A stretch of DNA of 64,000 bases. Source: Halovivax gelatinilyticus (GTDB lineage Archaea > Halobacteriota > Halobacteria > Halobacteriales > Natrialbaceae). The notes beneath the pieces are model-generated. The model ran no database searches. It was given only the letters and a program-made list of their open reading frames with translations, and was not told where the DNA came from. Shown here one piece after another: positions 33,435 to 42,117 of the stretch. How positions within the stretch are numbered: position 1 is the stretch's first letter; each line of letters starts with the position of its first letter. A program made the translations under genes and the position numbers. The stretch covers positions 3,547,992 to 3,611,991 of the forward strand of contig NZ_CP101322.1 of assembly GCF_024300625.1 (NCBI RefSeq). The letters run 5' to 3'.

Positions 33435-34016
33435 ATGAGTACCGAAAATACGACACCCACCGTCGACGACGGTCAGTTCGATGGCGAAGCAATCCAGGCG
33501 TTGCGCGACCGCGTCGCTGAACTGGAAGCGTCCATCGAGGCTACCGACACCGACGACGGGAAGAAGATGACGATCATCGCCACGCAGGGGACGTTCGACA
33601 TGGCCTACCCGCCGCTCATCCTCGCGAGTACGGCCGCAGCCTTCGACTGGGACGTCGTTGTCTTTCACACGTTCTGGGGACTCGACATCCTCCACGAGGA
33701 GAACTCGAAGAACCTCAAGCTCTCTGCGGTCGGTAACCCGAACATGCCGATGCCGAACGCTCTCGCAGCGCTCCCCGGAATGGACGCCATGGCGACGCGA
33801 ATGATGCGAAAGAAAATCGACGAAAACGGCACCGCCACCATCGAAGAGTTGATCGATCTCTCGCTCGAGACCGGCGTCGACCTGCAGGCCTGTCAGATGA
33901 CGATCGAGTTGATGGACTACGACGAGGACGACTTCTACGACGGCGTGACGACCGGCGTCGGCGCGGCCACCGCCCTTCAGCACATGGCCGAATCCGACGT
34001 TCAGTTGCTGGTCTGA
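33435..34016 (+). CDS. DsrE2-like (DsrE/DsrF/DrsH-like) sulfur-relay protein, 193 aa
   Basis: After an N-terminal helix (AIQALRDRVAELEASIEAT) the DsrE-like fold starts at KKMTIIATQGTFDMAYP. A hydrophobic segment (LILASTAAAFDWDVVVFHT) may touch the membrane, as in DsrE2 proteins. The conserved cysteine is in GVDLQACQMTIELM (about residue 155). The neighbour tusA is 1 nt upstream, so the two act in one persulfide relay. Confidence 0.88.
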   Translation: MSTENTTPTVDDGQFDGEAIQALRDRVAELEASIEATDTDDGKKMTIIATQGTFDMAYPPLILASTAAAFDWDVVVFHTFWGLDILHEENSKNLKLSAVGNPNMPMPNALAALPGMDAMATRMMRKKIDENGTATIEELIDLSLETGVDLQACQMTIELMDYDEDDFYDGVTTGVGAATALQHMAESDVQLLV

Positions 34017-34315
34017 CGATCGCGGCCACCCCACTACAGCGCAAAAACCGACGCGATATTCTCCGGGTTTCTTCCATCTAAGTCTGTGAGACGCATCCGG
34101 AGAACGACCGTCTTAGAACGCAATTTCACAGCTTCTACGAGTTCCGAGAGTACCCCGTACTACCGAGTGTCGCTTCGGTGTGAATCGTGAGTCACATTGT
34201 GGCCGACGATCCGAAGACGAGTTCGCGATCGAGGCAGTCGCGTCGACGTGACAATCACCCCTGCTGGCACTCACGGTGGGGATTGACGATACTCCTCGTG
34301 GCTGGAGCTAGTGGG
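34017..34315. other. gene-free gap of about 300 nt
   Basis: I see no gene, repeat or clear promoter motif here. A frame open from 34187 joins the DUF2267 gene, but its first 43 codons do not resemble the family. Confidence 0.5.
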
Positions 34316-34816
34316 ATGAATTTCGACGAGTTCACCGGCCAGATCCAGCACCGACTCGAATATCCGGACACCGGGCGGACGGTGAGGGCCATCCGAGCGA
34401 CGCTCATGACCCTCGGCCAGCGCATCCCCGAGGGGAACGCCGAAGATCTCGCGGCGAATCTTCCGCTGGAGATCAAGTGGTTCCTGACCGGTGCCGTACA
34501 CGACCACGGCCAGCGGTTCGACTGGCGCGAGTTTGTCACGCGCGTCAGCGAGATCGAGGGTGACGGGGTCGACGACGCCGAGGCCGCCTATCACGCTCGC
34601 GTCATCATCGATTTCGTCGCCGAACAGGTCCCACCATCGGACTTCCAGCAGCTACGCGATCAGCTCCCCGAGAGCGAAGGCGACGAGAACTGGCGAAAGC
34701 TCTTCGAGATCGTCGACGCGGGCGGTTGGAGCGAGGCGCACGAGTCCCAAACCGGTGGCGGCCCCCAGCCGGACGCCGCTGGCGGGGACGAATCGGAGAT
34801 AGCAGAAGAAAAATAA
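34316..34816 (+). CDS. DUF2267 family protein, 166 aa
   Basis: It begins MNFDEFTGQIQHRLEYPDTG and has two similar helical repeats, recognisable in RAIRATLMTLGQRIPEGNAE and the second-half YHARVIIDFVAEQVPPSDF, with LAANLPLEIKWFLTG between them. This is the typical pattern of DUF2267, all-helical soluble proteins often found near stress genes; the biochemical role is unknown. The tail is low-complexity (GGGPQPDAAGGDESEIAEEK). ATG 34316 is chosen because the family starts there. Confidence 0.85.
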   Translation: MNFDEFTGQIQHRLEYPDTGRTVRAIRATLMTLGQRIPEGNAEDLAANLPLEIKWFLTGAVHDHGQRFDWREFVTRVSEIEGDGVDDAEAAYHARVIIDFVAEQVPPSDFQQLRDQLPESEGDENWRKLFEIVDAGGWSEAHESQTGGGPQPDAAGGDESEIAEEK

Positions 34817-34938
34817 TCGCCTACGACCGGTCGTGTGATCCATACGTCACAGTCCCCCGGCGGCCAGTCAGTCCTGAGCAGGCATCAGCCAATCGATCGT
34901 GGCGGTGGACGTTTGTATCGGAAGGTCGTAGCGTCGGT

Positions 34939-35610
34939 ATGAGTCTGGCTTCGGATCTTCGAGACGAGCCGAACCGAATCGCGTCGATCATCGAGCACAC
35001 GAACGTGGATCCGGCGTCGACCGAAGCGGAAATTCGAACCCTCTGTTCGGAGGTCAAAGAGTACGGCTTCTATTCTGCGGTCGTCGTTCCGTACCACGCC
35101 AAACTCGCCGACGAGCTACTCGGCGACGAGGCGAAGGTCGTCGTCGTCGTTGGTTTTCCGTACGGAATTCAGAACGCAGCGGCGAAACGGGCCGAAGTCG
35201 AGGCGCTCACCGAGTACGCCGACGAGTTCGACATGGTCATGAACCGGACGGCCTTCGCCAACGACGACGCCGAGACCGTCGTCGAAGACGTCGCCGCCGT
35301 AAAGGATGCGGTCGGGGACAGCCCGTTGAAGTGTATCATCGAGTCGCCGGCGCTATCGAGGGCGGAGATCAGTCGCGCGTCGGAGCTCGCGGCCGAGGGA
35401 GGAGCGGACTTCGTCAAGACGGCGGTGGGCTACGACGGGGGAACGGATCCGGAGGAGATCCAAGCCATCCGGGAACCGCTGGACGGGAACACCGGCGTGA
35501 AGGCCTCTGGCGGTATCGCCACCTTCGACGATGCGCTGGAGATGGTAGAAGCCGGAGCGACCCGCATCGGGGCCTCGTCGGGGATCGAAATCGTCGAATC
35601 CGTCGAGTAG
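34939..35610 (+). CDS. deoC: deoxyribose-phosphate aldolase, 223 aa
   Basis: This TIM-barrel class I aldolase cleaves 2-deoxyribose-5-phosphate to glyceraldehyde-3-phosphate and acetaldehyde. Catalytic-site stretches are EHTNVDPASTEAEI near the start, KCIIESPAL (about residue 133), the Schiff-base lysine in ADFVKTAVGYD (about 163) and the phosphate-binding GVKASGGIATFDDAL and RIGASSG. Length fits the family. It serves nucleoside salvage. No other pentose or nucleoside gene is beside it. The chosen ATG gives the normal N-terminus. Confidence 0.93.
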   Translation: MSLASDLRDEPNRIASIIEHTNVDPASTEAEIRTLCSEVKEYGFYSAVVVPYHAKLADELLGDEAKVVVVVGFPYGIQNAAAKRAEVEALTEYADEFDMVMNRTAFANDDAETVVEDVAAVKDAVGDSPLKCIIESPALSRAEISRASELAAEGGADFVKTAVGYDGGTDPEEIQAIREPLDGNTGVKASGGIATFDDALEMVEAGATRIGASSGIEIVESVE

Positions 35611-35701
35611 CGATCCGTCCCCCGGCCCGTCGACGAGCTTCGGATTTCCTCCTCGCCGACGGAGTCGGTGAACCAGCAACGGGAGATCTATTCCGACCAG
35701 T

Positions 35702-35730
35702 TAGTATTGCACAGTTTGAGAAATACTTTA
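35702..35730 (+). promoter_or_regulatory. promoter with shared 14-mer TAGTATTGCACAGT
   Basis: The 14-mer occupies 35702-35715. AT-rich AAATACTTTA (35721-35730) follows as the TATA region, and the ATG at 35755 is about 25 nt beyond, so the transcript is probably leaderless. The 14-mer is identical to the one before the rhodanese-MBL gene at 32935 and has the same orientation. Confidence 0.65.
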
Positions 35731-35754
35731 CCAGTCGGTCCCGTATTGTCGTCT

Positions 35755-37143
35755 ATGACAGATCCGTTCGTCGTCGTCGGCGGTGACGCAGCCGGGATGA
35801 GTGGCGCGAGTAAGGCCAAGCGTGACGATCCGAGTCGAGACGTTATCGTCTTCGAACGGGGTGAGTGGGTCTCCTACGCGGCCTGCGGGATGCCTTACTA
35901 CGTCAAGGGTTCCGTTCCCGAACTCGACGACCTCGTCGCCGTAACGCCGGAAGAATTTCGAGAAGAGCGAGACGTCGACCTCAGAACGAACCACGAGGTC
36001 GTCGGGGTCGACACGGACGCAAAGTCGGTGACGGTCGCACGCGACGGAACGACCGTCGAACAGCGCTACGGAGACCTGTTGATCGGGACCGGCGCGAGCG
36101 CGATCGAACCGCCGTTCGACGGGCTCGACCTCGAGGGCGTATTCACCATCCACGATATGGACGAGGCAGACGCAATCGAGCGGTACGTCACCGAGCGCGA
36201 CCCGGAGACGGCCGCCGTCGTCGGCGGCGGCTACGTCGGCGTCGAGATGGCAGAAGCGCTGGACGGACGCGGGATCGACGTATCGATGTACGAGATGCTT
36301 CCCCGGACGCTCCAGCCGTTCGGCGAGGAGACCGCCAGAACCGTCGAAGACCACCTTCGCGAGCGGGGCGTCGACCTCCACCTCGAAACGGCGGTGAGCG
36401 ATTTCGCCGGCGATGAAACCGTCGAAACGATCGCCTACGAGGACGGCGACGCGACGGCGACGGCCGACGCGGATCTGGTCGTCGTCGGCGTCGGCGTCGC
36501 GCCGAACGTCGAACTCGCGGAAGACGCCGGGATCGAACTCGGCCCGACCGGCGCAATCGCGACCGACGAGTACGGCCGGACGTTCGACGCGTCCGACGGT
36601 TCCGTCATCGAGTCCGTCTACGCCGCCGGCGACTGCGCGGAGGTGACGAACGTCGTCACCGGCGAACCCGATCACGTTCCGCTCGCGCTCACGGCCAACC
36701 GCGCCGGTCGAGCGATCGGATCGACCGTCGCCGGCGATCCGATGAGGACAGGTGGAACGGCGGGCACGGCCATCGTCAAGGCGTTCGATCTCGGCGCGGC
36801 GCGGACCGGTATTCTCGACGCAGAACGGGCGAGGTCGGCCGGCTTCGAGCCCGTATCGGTCACGATCGAGGCGCAGACTCGGCCGCACTACTACCCCGGT
36901 GCGACGAAACTCACCGTGACGCTCGTCGCCGACGAATCGACGGGGCGCGTCCTCGGGGCGAGCGTCGTCGGGAAGGAGGGCACGAAACGCATCGACACCG
37001 TCGCGACGGCGCTCTCGGCCGAACTGACCGTCTCAGAACTACAGAATACGGACCTCGCGTACGCTCCGCCCTTTAGTCCCGTCTGGGATCCGATTCTGAC
37101 GGCCGCGAAGGTGCTCGGCGGGAAACTGCAAACGGAGGACTAA
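35755..37143 (+). CDS. CoA-disulfide reductase / NADH oxidase-type flavoprotein, 462 aa
   Basis: FAD site FVVVGGDAAGMSGA, the single redox cysteine in SYAACGMPYYVKG (Cys44), NAD site AAVVGGGYVGVEMAEAL and second FAD motif VYAAGDCAEV identify the one-cysteine disulfide reductase group, which includes CoA-disulfide, CoA-persulfide and polysulfide reductases and NADH oxidases. A dimerisation domain completes the C-terminus. Sharing a promoter word with the rhodanese-MBL gene favours a persulfide or CoA-disulfide substrate (inference). The aminotransferase gene begins 2 nt after its stop. Confidence 0.9.
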   Translation: MTDPFVVVGGDAAGMSGASKAKRDDPSRDVIVFERGEWVSYAACGMPYYVKGSVPELDDLVAVTPEEFREERDVDLRTNHEVVGVDTDAKSVTVARDGTTVEQRYGDLLIGTGASAIEPPFDGLDLEGVFTIHDMDEADAIERYVTERDPETAAVVGGGYVGVEMAEALDGRGIDVSMYEMLPRTLQPFGEETARTVEDHLRERGVDLHLETAVSDFAGDETVETIAYEDGDATATADADLVVVGVGVAPNVELAEDAGIELGPTGAIATDEYGRTFDASDGSVIESVYAAGDCAEVTNVVTGEPDHVPLALTANRAGRAIGSTVAGDPMRTGGTAGTAIVKAFDLGAARTGILDAERARSAGFEPVSVTIEAQTRPHYYPGATKLTVTLVADESTGRVLGASVVGKEGTKRIDTVATALSAELTVSELQNTDLAYAPPFSPVWDPILTAAKVLGGKLQTED

Positions 37144-37145
37144 CC

Positions 37146-38279
37146 GTGGCGAAACCGATCACCACGCCAGCGGATCTGCGCGACTCGATACCCGCGCTTT
37201 CGGACGTCACGTACCTGAACTTCGGTGCGAGCGGTCCGAGTCCTCGACCGGTCGTCGACGCCGCCGAATCGATTCTCGAGTATCACGAGTTCGACGCGCC
37301 GGGTGGTGAGGGAATGTACACGGCCGCGTTCGACACCTACGACGACGTCCGCGAAACCGTCGCCAGATTCGTCGGCGCGTCGCCGGACGAAATCGCGCTC
37401 ACCCAGAGTACGACCGACGCCATCAACCGGTTCGGGTGTGCACTCGAGTGGGAGCCAGGCGATATCGTGGTCCGTACCGATCTGGAGCACCCCGCGGGCA
37501 TCCTCCCGTGGCAGCGACTGGAACACGGACGAGGCGTCGAGGTCCGGGTCGTCGAAACCGAGCGAGGTCGGATCGATCTCGACGCCTATCGCGACGCCGT
37601 CGCCGGCGCGAAGCTCGTCGTGTTCAGCGCACTCTCCTGGAATTATGGGACCAGATTGCCGGTCAGAGAACTTACAGAGATCGCCCACGAGGCGGGCGCA
37701 CTCGTCCTCGTCGACGCCGTCCAATGGCCGGGTCAGGCGCCGATCGATTTCGCGGAGTGGGGCGCGGATGCGGTCGCGGCGGCCGGACACAAGTGGTTGC
37801 TCGGCACGTGGGGTGGCGGCTTCCTGTACGTCGAAGCGTCCGTGGCCGATGGGCTTGTCCCCGGTGCGCTCGGCTATCGCGGCGTCGTCGAGGCGACCGC
37901 CGATCCGTACGAACTCGCTCCAGGTGCCACTCGGTTCGAGATCGGAACGATCAATCCCGCCCCGCACGTCGCGCTCCAGGCGGCGATCGAAATCACCGCG
38001 CGTATCGGCATCGAAACCATCGAGGATCGAATACGTCGATTGGCAGAACGGCTCGCCGACGAAGTCCCAGCCGATCGTCTCTTGAGTCCACCCGCTCCGG
38101 AATCCGGCCTGGTTACGATCGCCGTCGACGACCCCGAGGCCGTCACGGAACGGATTCGAGCGGACGGAATCGTCGTCCGACCGCTTCCCGAACCGGACGC
38201 GATCCGCGCATCCGTCCACGCGGTTAACACTGAAGACGAGGTAGACGCTCTCCTGGACGCGCTCGAGGGAGTTCAGTAG
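37146..38279 (+). CDS. class V aminotransferase fold, PLP-dependent, 377 aa
   Basis: PLP-binding features are the Schiff-base lysine in AAGHKWLLGTWGGG (Lys216), the aspartate in ALVLVDAVQWPGQ and SALSWNYGTRLP. The fold is that of SufS/IscS and isopenicillin N epimerase relatives. The only cysteine is in NRFGCALEW (about 98), so the catalytic C-terminal cysteine of desulfurases is missing and a true cysteine desulfurase is unlikely. It starts at GTG 37146, coupled to the flavoprotein. The substrate may be a sulfur amino acid, but this is open. Confidence 0.85.
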   Translation: MAKPITTPADLRDSIPALSDVTYLNFGASGPSPRPVVDAAESILEYHEFDAPGGEGMYTAAFDTYDDVRETVARFVGASPDEIALTQSTTDAINRFGCALEWEPGDIVVRTDLEHPAGILPWQRLEHGRGVEVRVVETERGRIDLDAYRDAVAGAKLVVFSALSWNYGTRLPVRELTEIAHEAGALVLVDAVQWPGQAPIDFAEWGADAVAAAGHKWLLGTWGGGFLYVEASVADGLVPGALGYRGVVEATADPYELAPGATRFEIGTINPAPHVALQAAIEITARIGIETIEDRIRRLAERLADEVPADRLLSPPAPESGLVTIAVDDPEAVTERIRADGIVVRPLPEPDAIRASVHAVNTEDEVDALLDALEGVQ

Positions 38280-38460
38280 TGACGCACCACCTCACGACGT
38301 TCCTCGACCGCGTGATCGCGGATGCGGCCGGGAGCTTCGTCCGGTCGAGTAACGTGGTCACGACCGTTCCGAGAGATACACGCACGACCGTCATCGACGG
38401 TGGCATCGACGATTCCTCGTCGCTTTCGACGGTCACACCAGATCAACTTTGTCGCTTACG

Positions 38461-40410
38461 GTGCTAGGGTTGCGTGTGAACCAACGGCTTTGGGTCTGGA
38501 TTCTCGTGCTGGCGTTGGCCGTCTCTCTGGTCGGGATTGGCCTTCTCTTCACGGTCGAAACCGGATCCACCGAACCGGAACCGGTCGAGTTCGACGACAC
38601 CGTCACCGTCGGCCTGACCCTCGAGTCTCAGTTCGCACTGCTCGACAGACCGGAGGTGTCGCTCCCGCGCGTTCAGACGTTCTACTCTCAGTACGAGTAC
38701 GTCGTTGGCTACTACGGCGTGGACACCTACCTCGCGAACCAGGGACAGCCCGGCCATCAACAGCGGTTCGGGTACACACGCGCGAGCTACGTCACCGATT
38801 ACGCGGACACCTCGGTCGAGTTGTCCACTGAGGGGTACCCGATCGTCGAACGCGACCCCGACTGGATTCCCGCCGAGTCGGCGTGGTACGTCGTCGGAAG
38901 CGAAGCCCGATCTCCCGCCGGCGAAACGATTCCATCGTTCGGTGACCGGGAGAGCGCAGCGGCGTTCGCAGAGCGGTACGGCGGGACCGTCGAATCCTGG
39001 GAGGCGCTGACCGATCGGTCCTTCGAGCGCGACGACGCCGACGATGTCCGCGAGCGCGTCGACGGACAGGTAGCGGACGCCGAGGCGGTCGTCGCCGGCG
39101 CCAGCGCGCACGGAGACAGGCCAGCGTCGGTGGTCGTGGGCGAGGACGTTCCCACCGTTCAGGAGGGAATCGACGCGGCCCCGGCGAACACGACCGTCGT
39201 CGTTACCGACGGGACCTACGAGGAGACCGTTGAGATCGATCGGCCGATCACCCTGGCCGGCGAGGGTGAGGCGACGATTCGCGGGAACGAGAACGGATCG
39301 GTCGTGACGGTCACCCACCCGGACGTCGGCGTACGCAACCTCACCGTCGCCGGAAGCGGACTCAACGCGACCCAAGCCGACACGCTCCCGGGTCCGGAGG
39401 GAGATCACCCTGACGATGGGTTCCAGGTTAACTACGGCGGTGCAGACGCCGGGATCAGCGCTCACGTCGCCGACGGCGTCTCGATCGTCGACGTTTCGAT
39501 CGACCTGCGAGCGAACGGGATCGCCCTCCGAGAGAGCCCCGGCGCTGTCGTTAGAAACGTCACCGTCGAAGCGGCCGCAGACGCCGACCGGCCGTACGCT
39601 GGTCTGATGGCGCTCCGATCGCCGGGCGTCGCGGAAAACGTGACGGTAATCGGTGGCCGTGATCCGGTGTTCATGTACCGATCGGACGGATTCGTCCTCC
39701 GGGACAGCGAGGTGCATGGTGGCGTCCTGGGCGTCCACCTCATGCACACGAACGACGCACTCATCGCAGATACCGTCCTTCGAGACGTTTCCAACACCGG
39801 CATTTACGTCATGACCGGCCCGGTGGGGAACGCGATCGTCGGCAACGACGTGAGCGGAAGTGACGTGGGGATCACCATCGGAGGCTCGGAATCGTACGTC
39901 GCGGAGAACGTACTCCAGCACAACAATGTCGGTCTTCGGATCGAAGCTGACGCCTCGCTCTACGAGCGAAACCTCCTCGCCGGAAACGGCGTTGGCGCCC
40001 ACGCGGCGGCCGTCCTCCCCACAAATCGAGTGATAGAAAACGACTTCGTCGCCAACGATCGCCACGCGACGGCCGGTCACGGACCGCTTCGAATCTGGTC
40101 GCACGACGGGGTGGGTAACTACTGGCAAGGAGCTACGACCTTAGCTGATGGGGATCCGCCGGCACGGGCCTACTCGCCGACCGATCCGGTCGGCGCCAGA
40201 ATGCACACGACCGACGGGATCGAAACGCTGGCCCGCGCGCCGGCGGTCGATGCCCTGGCGGGGCTCGAAGCTTCTATTTCGGGGATGCAAACGGCGAGTA
40301 TTGCCGATCTCACACCAACGTGCGAACCGAACAATCCAGCCCTGCTCGCGAGCACTGACTGGACCGACGACGCCTACGCTTGCGACGGAACGACGGTATC
40401 AGAACCATGA
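38461..40410 (+). CDS. nosD: NosD-like periplasmic copper-site assembly protein with NosL-like N-terminus, about 649 aa
   Basis: A membrane anchor (LWVWILVLALAVSLVGIGLL) is followed by a region (about 25-185) containing FYSQYEYVVGYYGVDTYLAN and RFGYTRASYVTDYADTSVEL, as in haloarchaeal NosD proteins fused to a NosL-like part. From about 205 a right-handed beta-helix of parallel repeats begins (VPTVQEGIDAAPANTTVVVT). NosD helps insert the copper-sulfide centre of N2O reductase with NosF and NosY. GTG 38461 is my start choice; a TTG 12 nt earlier is possible. The stop overlaps nosF by ATGA. Confidence 0.87.
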   Translation: MLGLRVNQRLWVWILVLALAVSLVGIGLLFTVETGSTEPEPVEFDDTVTVGLTLESQFALLDRPEVSLPRVQTFYSQYEYVVGYYGVDTYLANQGQPGHQQRFGYTRASYVTDYADTSVELSTEGYPIVERDPDWIPAESAWYVVGSEARSPAGETIPSFGDRESAAAFAERYGGTVESWEALTDRSFERDDADDVRERVDGQVADAEAVVAGASAHGDRPASVVVGEDVPTVQEGIDAAPANTTVVVTDGTYEETVEIDRPITLAGEGEATIRGNENGSVVTVTHPDVGVRNLTVAGSGLNATQADTLPGPEGDHPDDGFQVNYGGADAGISAHVADGVSIVDVSIDLRANGIALRESPGAVVRNVTVEAAADADRPYAGLMALRSPGVAENVTVIGGRDPVFMYRSDGFVLRDSEVHGGVLGVHLMHTNDALIADTVLRDVSNTGIYVMTGPVGNAIVGNDVSGSDVGITIGGSESYVAENVLQHNNVGLRIEADASLYERNLLAGNGVGAHAAAVLPTNRVIENDFVANDRHATAGHGPLRIWSHDGVGNYWQGATTLADGDPPARAYSPTDPVGARMHTTDGIETLARAPAVDALAGLEASISGMQTASIADLTPTCEPNNPALLASTDWTDDAYACDGTTVSEP

Positions 40411-41246
40411 CAAACGAAGATACGACGCGGACGAGTGTCCACGACGCGGACTCACCAGCCAACGATGCCCCGACGTCGGTGGATCGATCCGACGAATCGA
40501 ACGACCCGGATCAGGCGGGTTCGACCGTGCTAACTGCCGAGGCCGTCGCGTTCTCCTACGGCGACGTGCAGGTGCTTCACGACGTTTCATTGACTGCCGA
40601 CGCCGGCGACGTGACGGCGTTGATCGGCCCGAACGGCACGGGAAAGACGACGCTTCTGCGCACCCTCGCCGGGCTCGAAGAGCCGACCGCTGGTGCGGTC
40701 CGGTACCGCGGACCGTCCGTCCCCCGCGAAATCGGCTACCTACCCCAGCGTCCGGCGTTTCGGCCCGGGTTCACCGTCCTCGAGACGCTCGAATTTTACG
40801 CCTCGCTGGTCGGCGAGGGTCGCGCGCAAGCGCGTGATCGGCTCGAACGAGTCGGGCTCGCCGACGCGGCCGGTCGCGATGTCGGCGCGCTCTCCGGCGG
40901 TATGACCCGACTGGTCGGGATCGCACAGGCGACCATCGGCGATCCGCCCGTCGTCGTCCTCGACGAACCCGGCTCTGGTCTCGACCCCGGCATGAGTACC
41001 CGTATTTACGAGGTGGCTCGCGAAATCGCCGCCACGGACACAGCCGTTATACTGACCTCACACGAGATGGGGCTGGTCGAGCGGACGGCCGATCTCGTGT
41101 ACGTTCTCGACGACGGAGGGGTCGCTGCGCGTGGGCACCCCACGGAGCTGCGTGACCGCCTGGGCGTCGACTCGCTCCGAGCGGTATACGAACAGACCGT
41201 CTCGGGCGACCTCTACAGCGTCCGCGTCCAGGGTGAGACGGCATGA
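40407..41246 (+). CDS. nosF: NosF-like ABC ATPase, 279 aa
   Basis: After an acidic N-terminus of about 40 residues the ATPase domain shows Walker A GPNGTGKTTLL, signature ALSGGMTRLVG, Walker B PVVVLDEPGSGLDP and switch SHEMGL. The gene is translationally coupled on both sides (ATGA overlaps with nosD and nosY), the standard DFY arrangement. It powers the NosY membrane component for copper-centre maturation or sulfur export to NosD. No nosZ is seen in the window. Confidence 0.88.
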   Translation: MTNEDTTRTSVHDADSPANDAPTSVDRSDESNDPDQAGSTVLTAEAVAFSYGDVQVLHDVSLTADAGDVTALIGPNGTGKTTLLRTLAGLEEPTAGAVRYRGPSVPREIGYLPQRPAFRPGFTVLETLEFYASLVGEGRAQARDRLERVGLADAAGRDVGALSGGMTRLVGIAQATIGDPPVVVLDEPGSGLDPGMSTRIYEVAREIAATDTAVILTSHEMGLVERTADLVYVLDDGGVAARGHPTELRDRLGVDSLRAVYEQTVSGDLYSVRVQGETA

Positions 41247-42073
41247 CCGGGAAGGCCAGCCCGCCCGGCCCTGCGGAGCGCGTCTGGCGGTTGTTCGGTC
41301 GCGAACTCAGGACGGTGGCTCGAACCCGGACCTACCTCTTCCTGACCGCTGCGCTGGCGGCCATCCTGCTCGGGATCGCGCTCACAGGGAGCGTGACAGC
41401 CGGATACGTCCCGACGGTCGTCGACCTCCTCACGCCGCTGGAACTGCTCGTACCGATCATCGCCGTGGCGTTCGGCTATCGTGCGATCGTCGCCGACGAT
41501 GCCCGCGGAGAACTCGACGTGCTCGCGACGTATCCGGTTTCCGCCAGAGAACACGTTCTGGGCGTCTATATCGGTCGCGCCGTCGGTCTCCTGATCGCGA
41601 TCGTGACCCCGCTCGTCATCGTCGGGGGCGCGGTGGCGTTCCGTCGTGAGGAGCCGGTGGCGATCTACGCGACCACCGCCGGGGCCGATTCGCCGATCCT
41701 GTTCGCCCGGTTCGTCCTCCTGACGATCGCGTTCGCACTCGTCGTTCTGGCGGTGGCGCTCGCGATTTCCGCGCTCGCCGGCGGGATTCGAAGCGGCCTG
41801 GTCCTCGCGATCGTCGCGTTGATCGTCCTGCTCGTCGGACTCGATCTGGCGCTCGTCTTCGGTCTCTCTGCCGGTTACCTTCCCGAGTCGGCGCTGCTCG
41901 AGGCGATCGCGATCAGTCCCCTGAGCGCCTACCGCGGGCTGGTTTTCGAGACGGTGATCACGACGGCCGCCGGATCGGGGCCGGAGACCGCCTCCGTACC
42001 GGCCAGTATCCTCGGTCTCGCCGCCTGGCTGGTTGGGTCACTGGTCGTCGCGGCGTGGGCGCTGCGACGGTGA
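41243..42073 (+). CDS. nosY: NosY-like ABC-2 permease, 276 aa
   Basis: Six spans are present (for example TYLFLTAALAAILLGIAL near residue 30, LLVPIIAVAFGYRAIVADD near 68, RFVLLTIAFALVVLAVAL near 155 and the last GLAAWLVGSLVVAAWAL). The segment DDARGELDVLATYPVSAREH after span 2 is typical of NosY. Its start overlaps nosF by four bases. With NosF and NosD it forms the transporter used for N2O-reductase copper-sulfide cluster biogenesis. Confidence 0.87.
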   Translation: MTGKASPPGPAERVWRLFGRELRTVARTRTYLFLTAALAAILLGIALTGSVTAGYVPTVVDLLTPLELLVPIIAVAFGYRAIVADDARGELDVLATYPVSAREHVLGVYIGRAVGLLIAIVTPLVIVGGAVAFRREEPVAIYATTAGADSPILFARFVLLTIAFALVVLAVALAISALAGGIRSGLVLAIVALIVLLVGLDLALVFGLSAGYLPESALLEAIAISPLSAYRGLVFETVITTAAGSGPETASVPASILGLAAWLVGSLVVAAWALRR

Positions 42074-42117
42074 ATCGTTCGGTGGGCTCGGCGCGAATTC
42101 GGCTAGAGAAGAAGGCC

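Noticed and set aside
37146-38279. Cysteine desulfurase (SufS/IscS) annotation
   Set aside because: The catalytic C-terminal cysteine is missing; only a general class V aminotransferase call is supported.
38464-40128. 554-residue reverse frame opposite nosD
   Set aside because: No recognisable domain and composition typical of an antisense shadow; nosD on the other strand has full family features.
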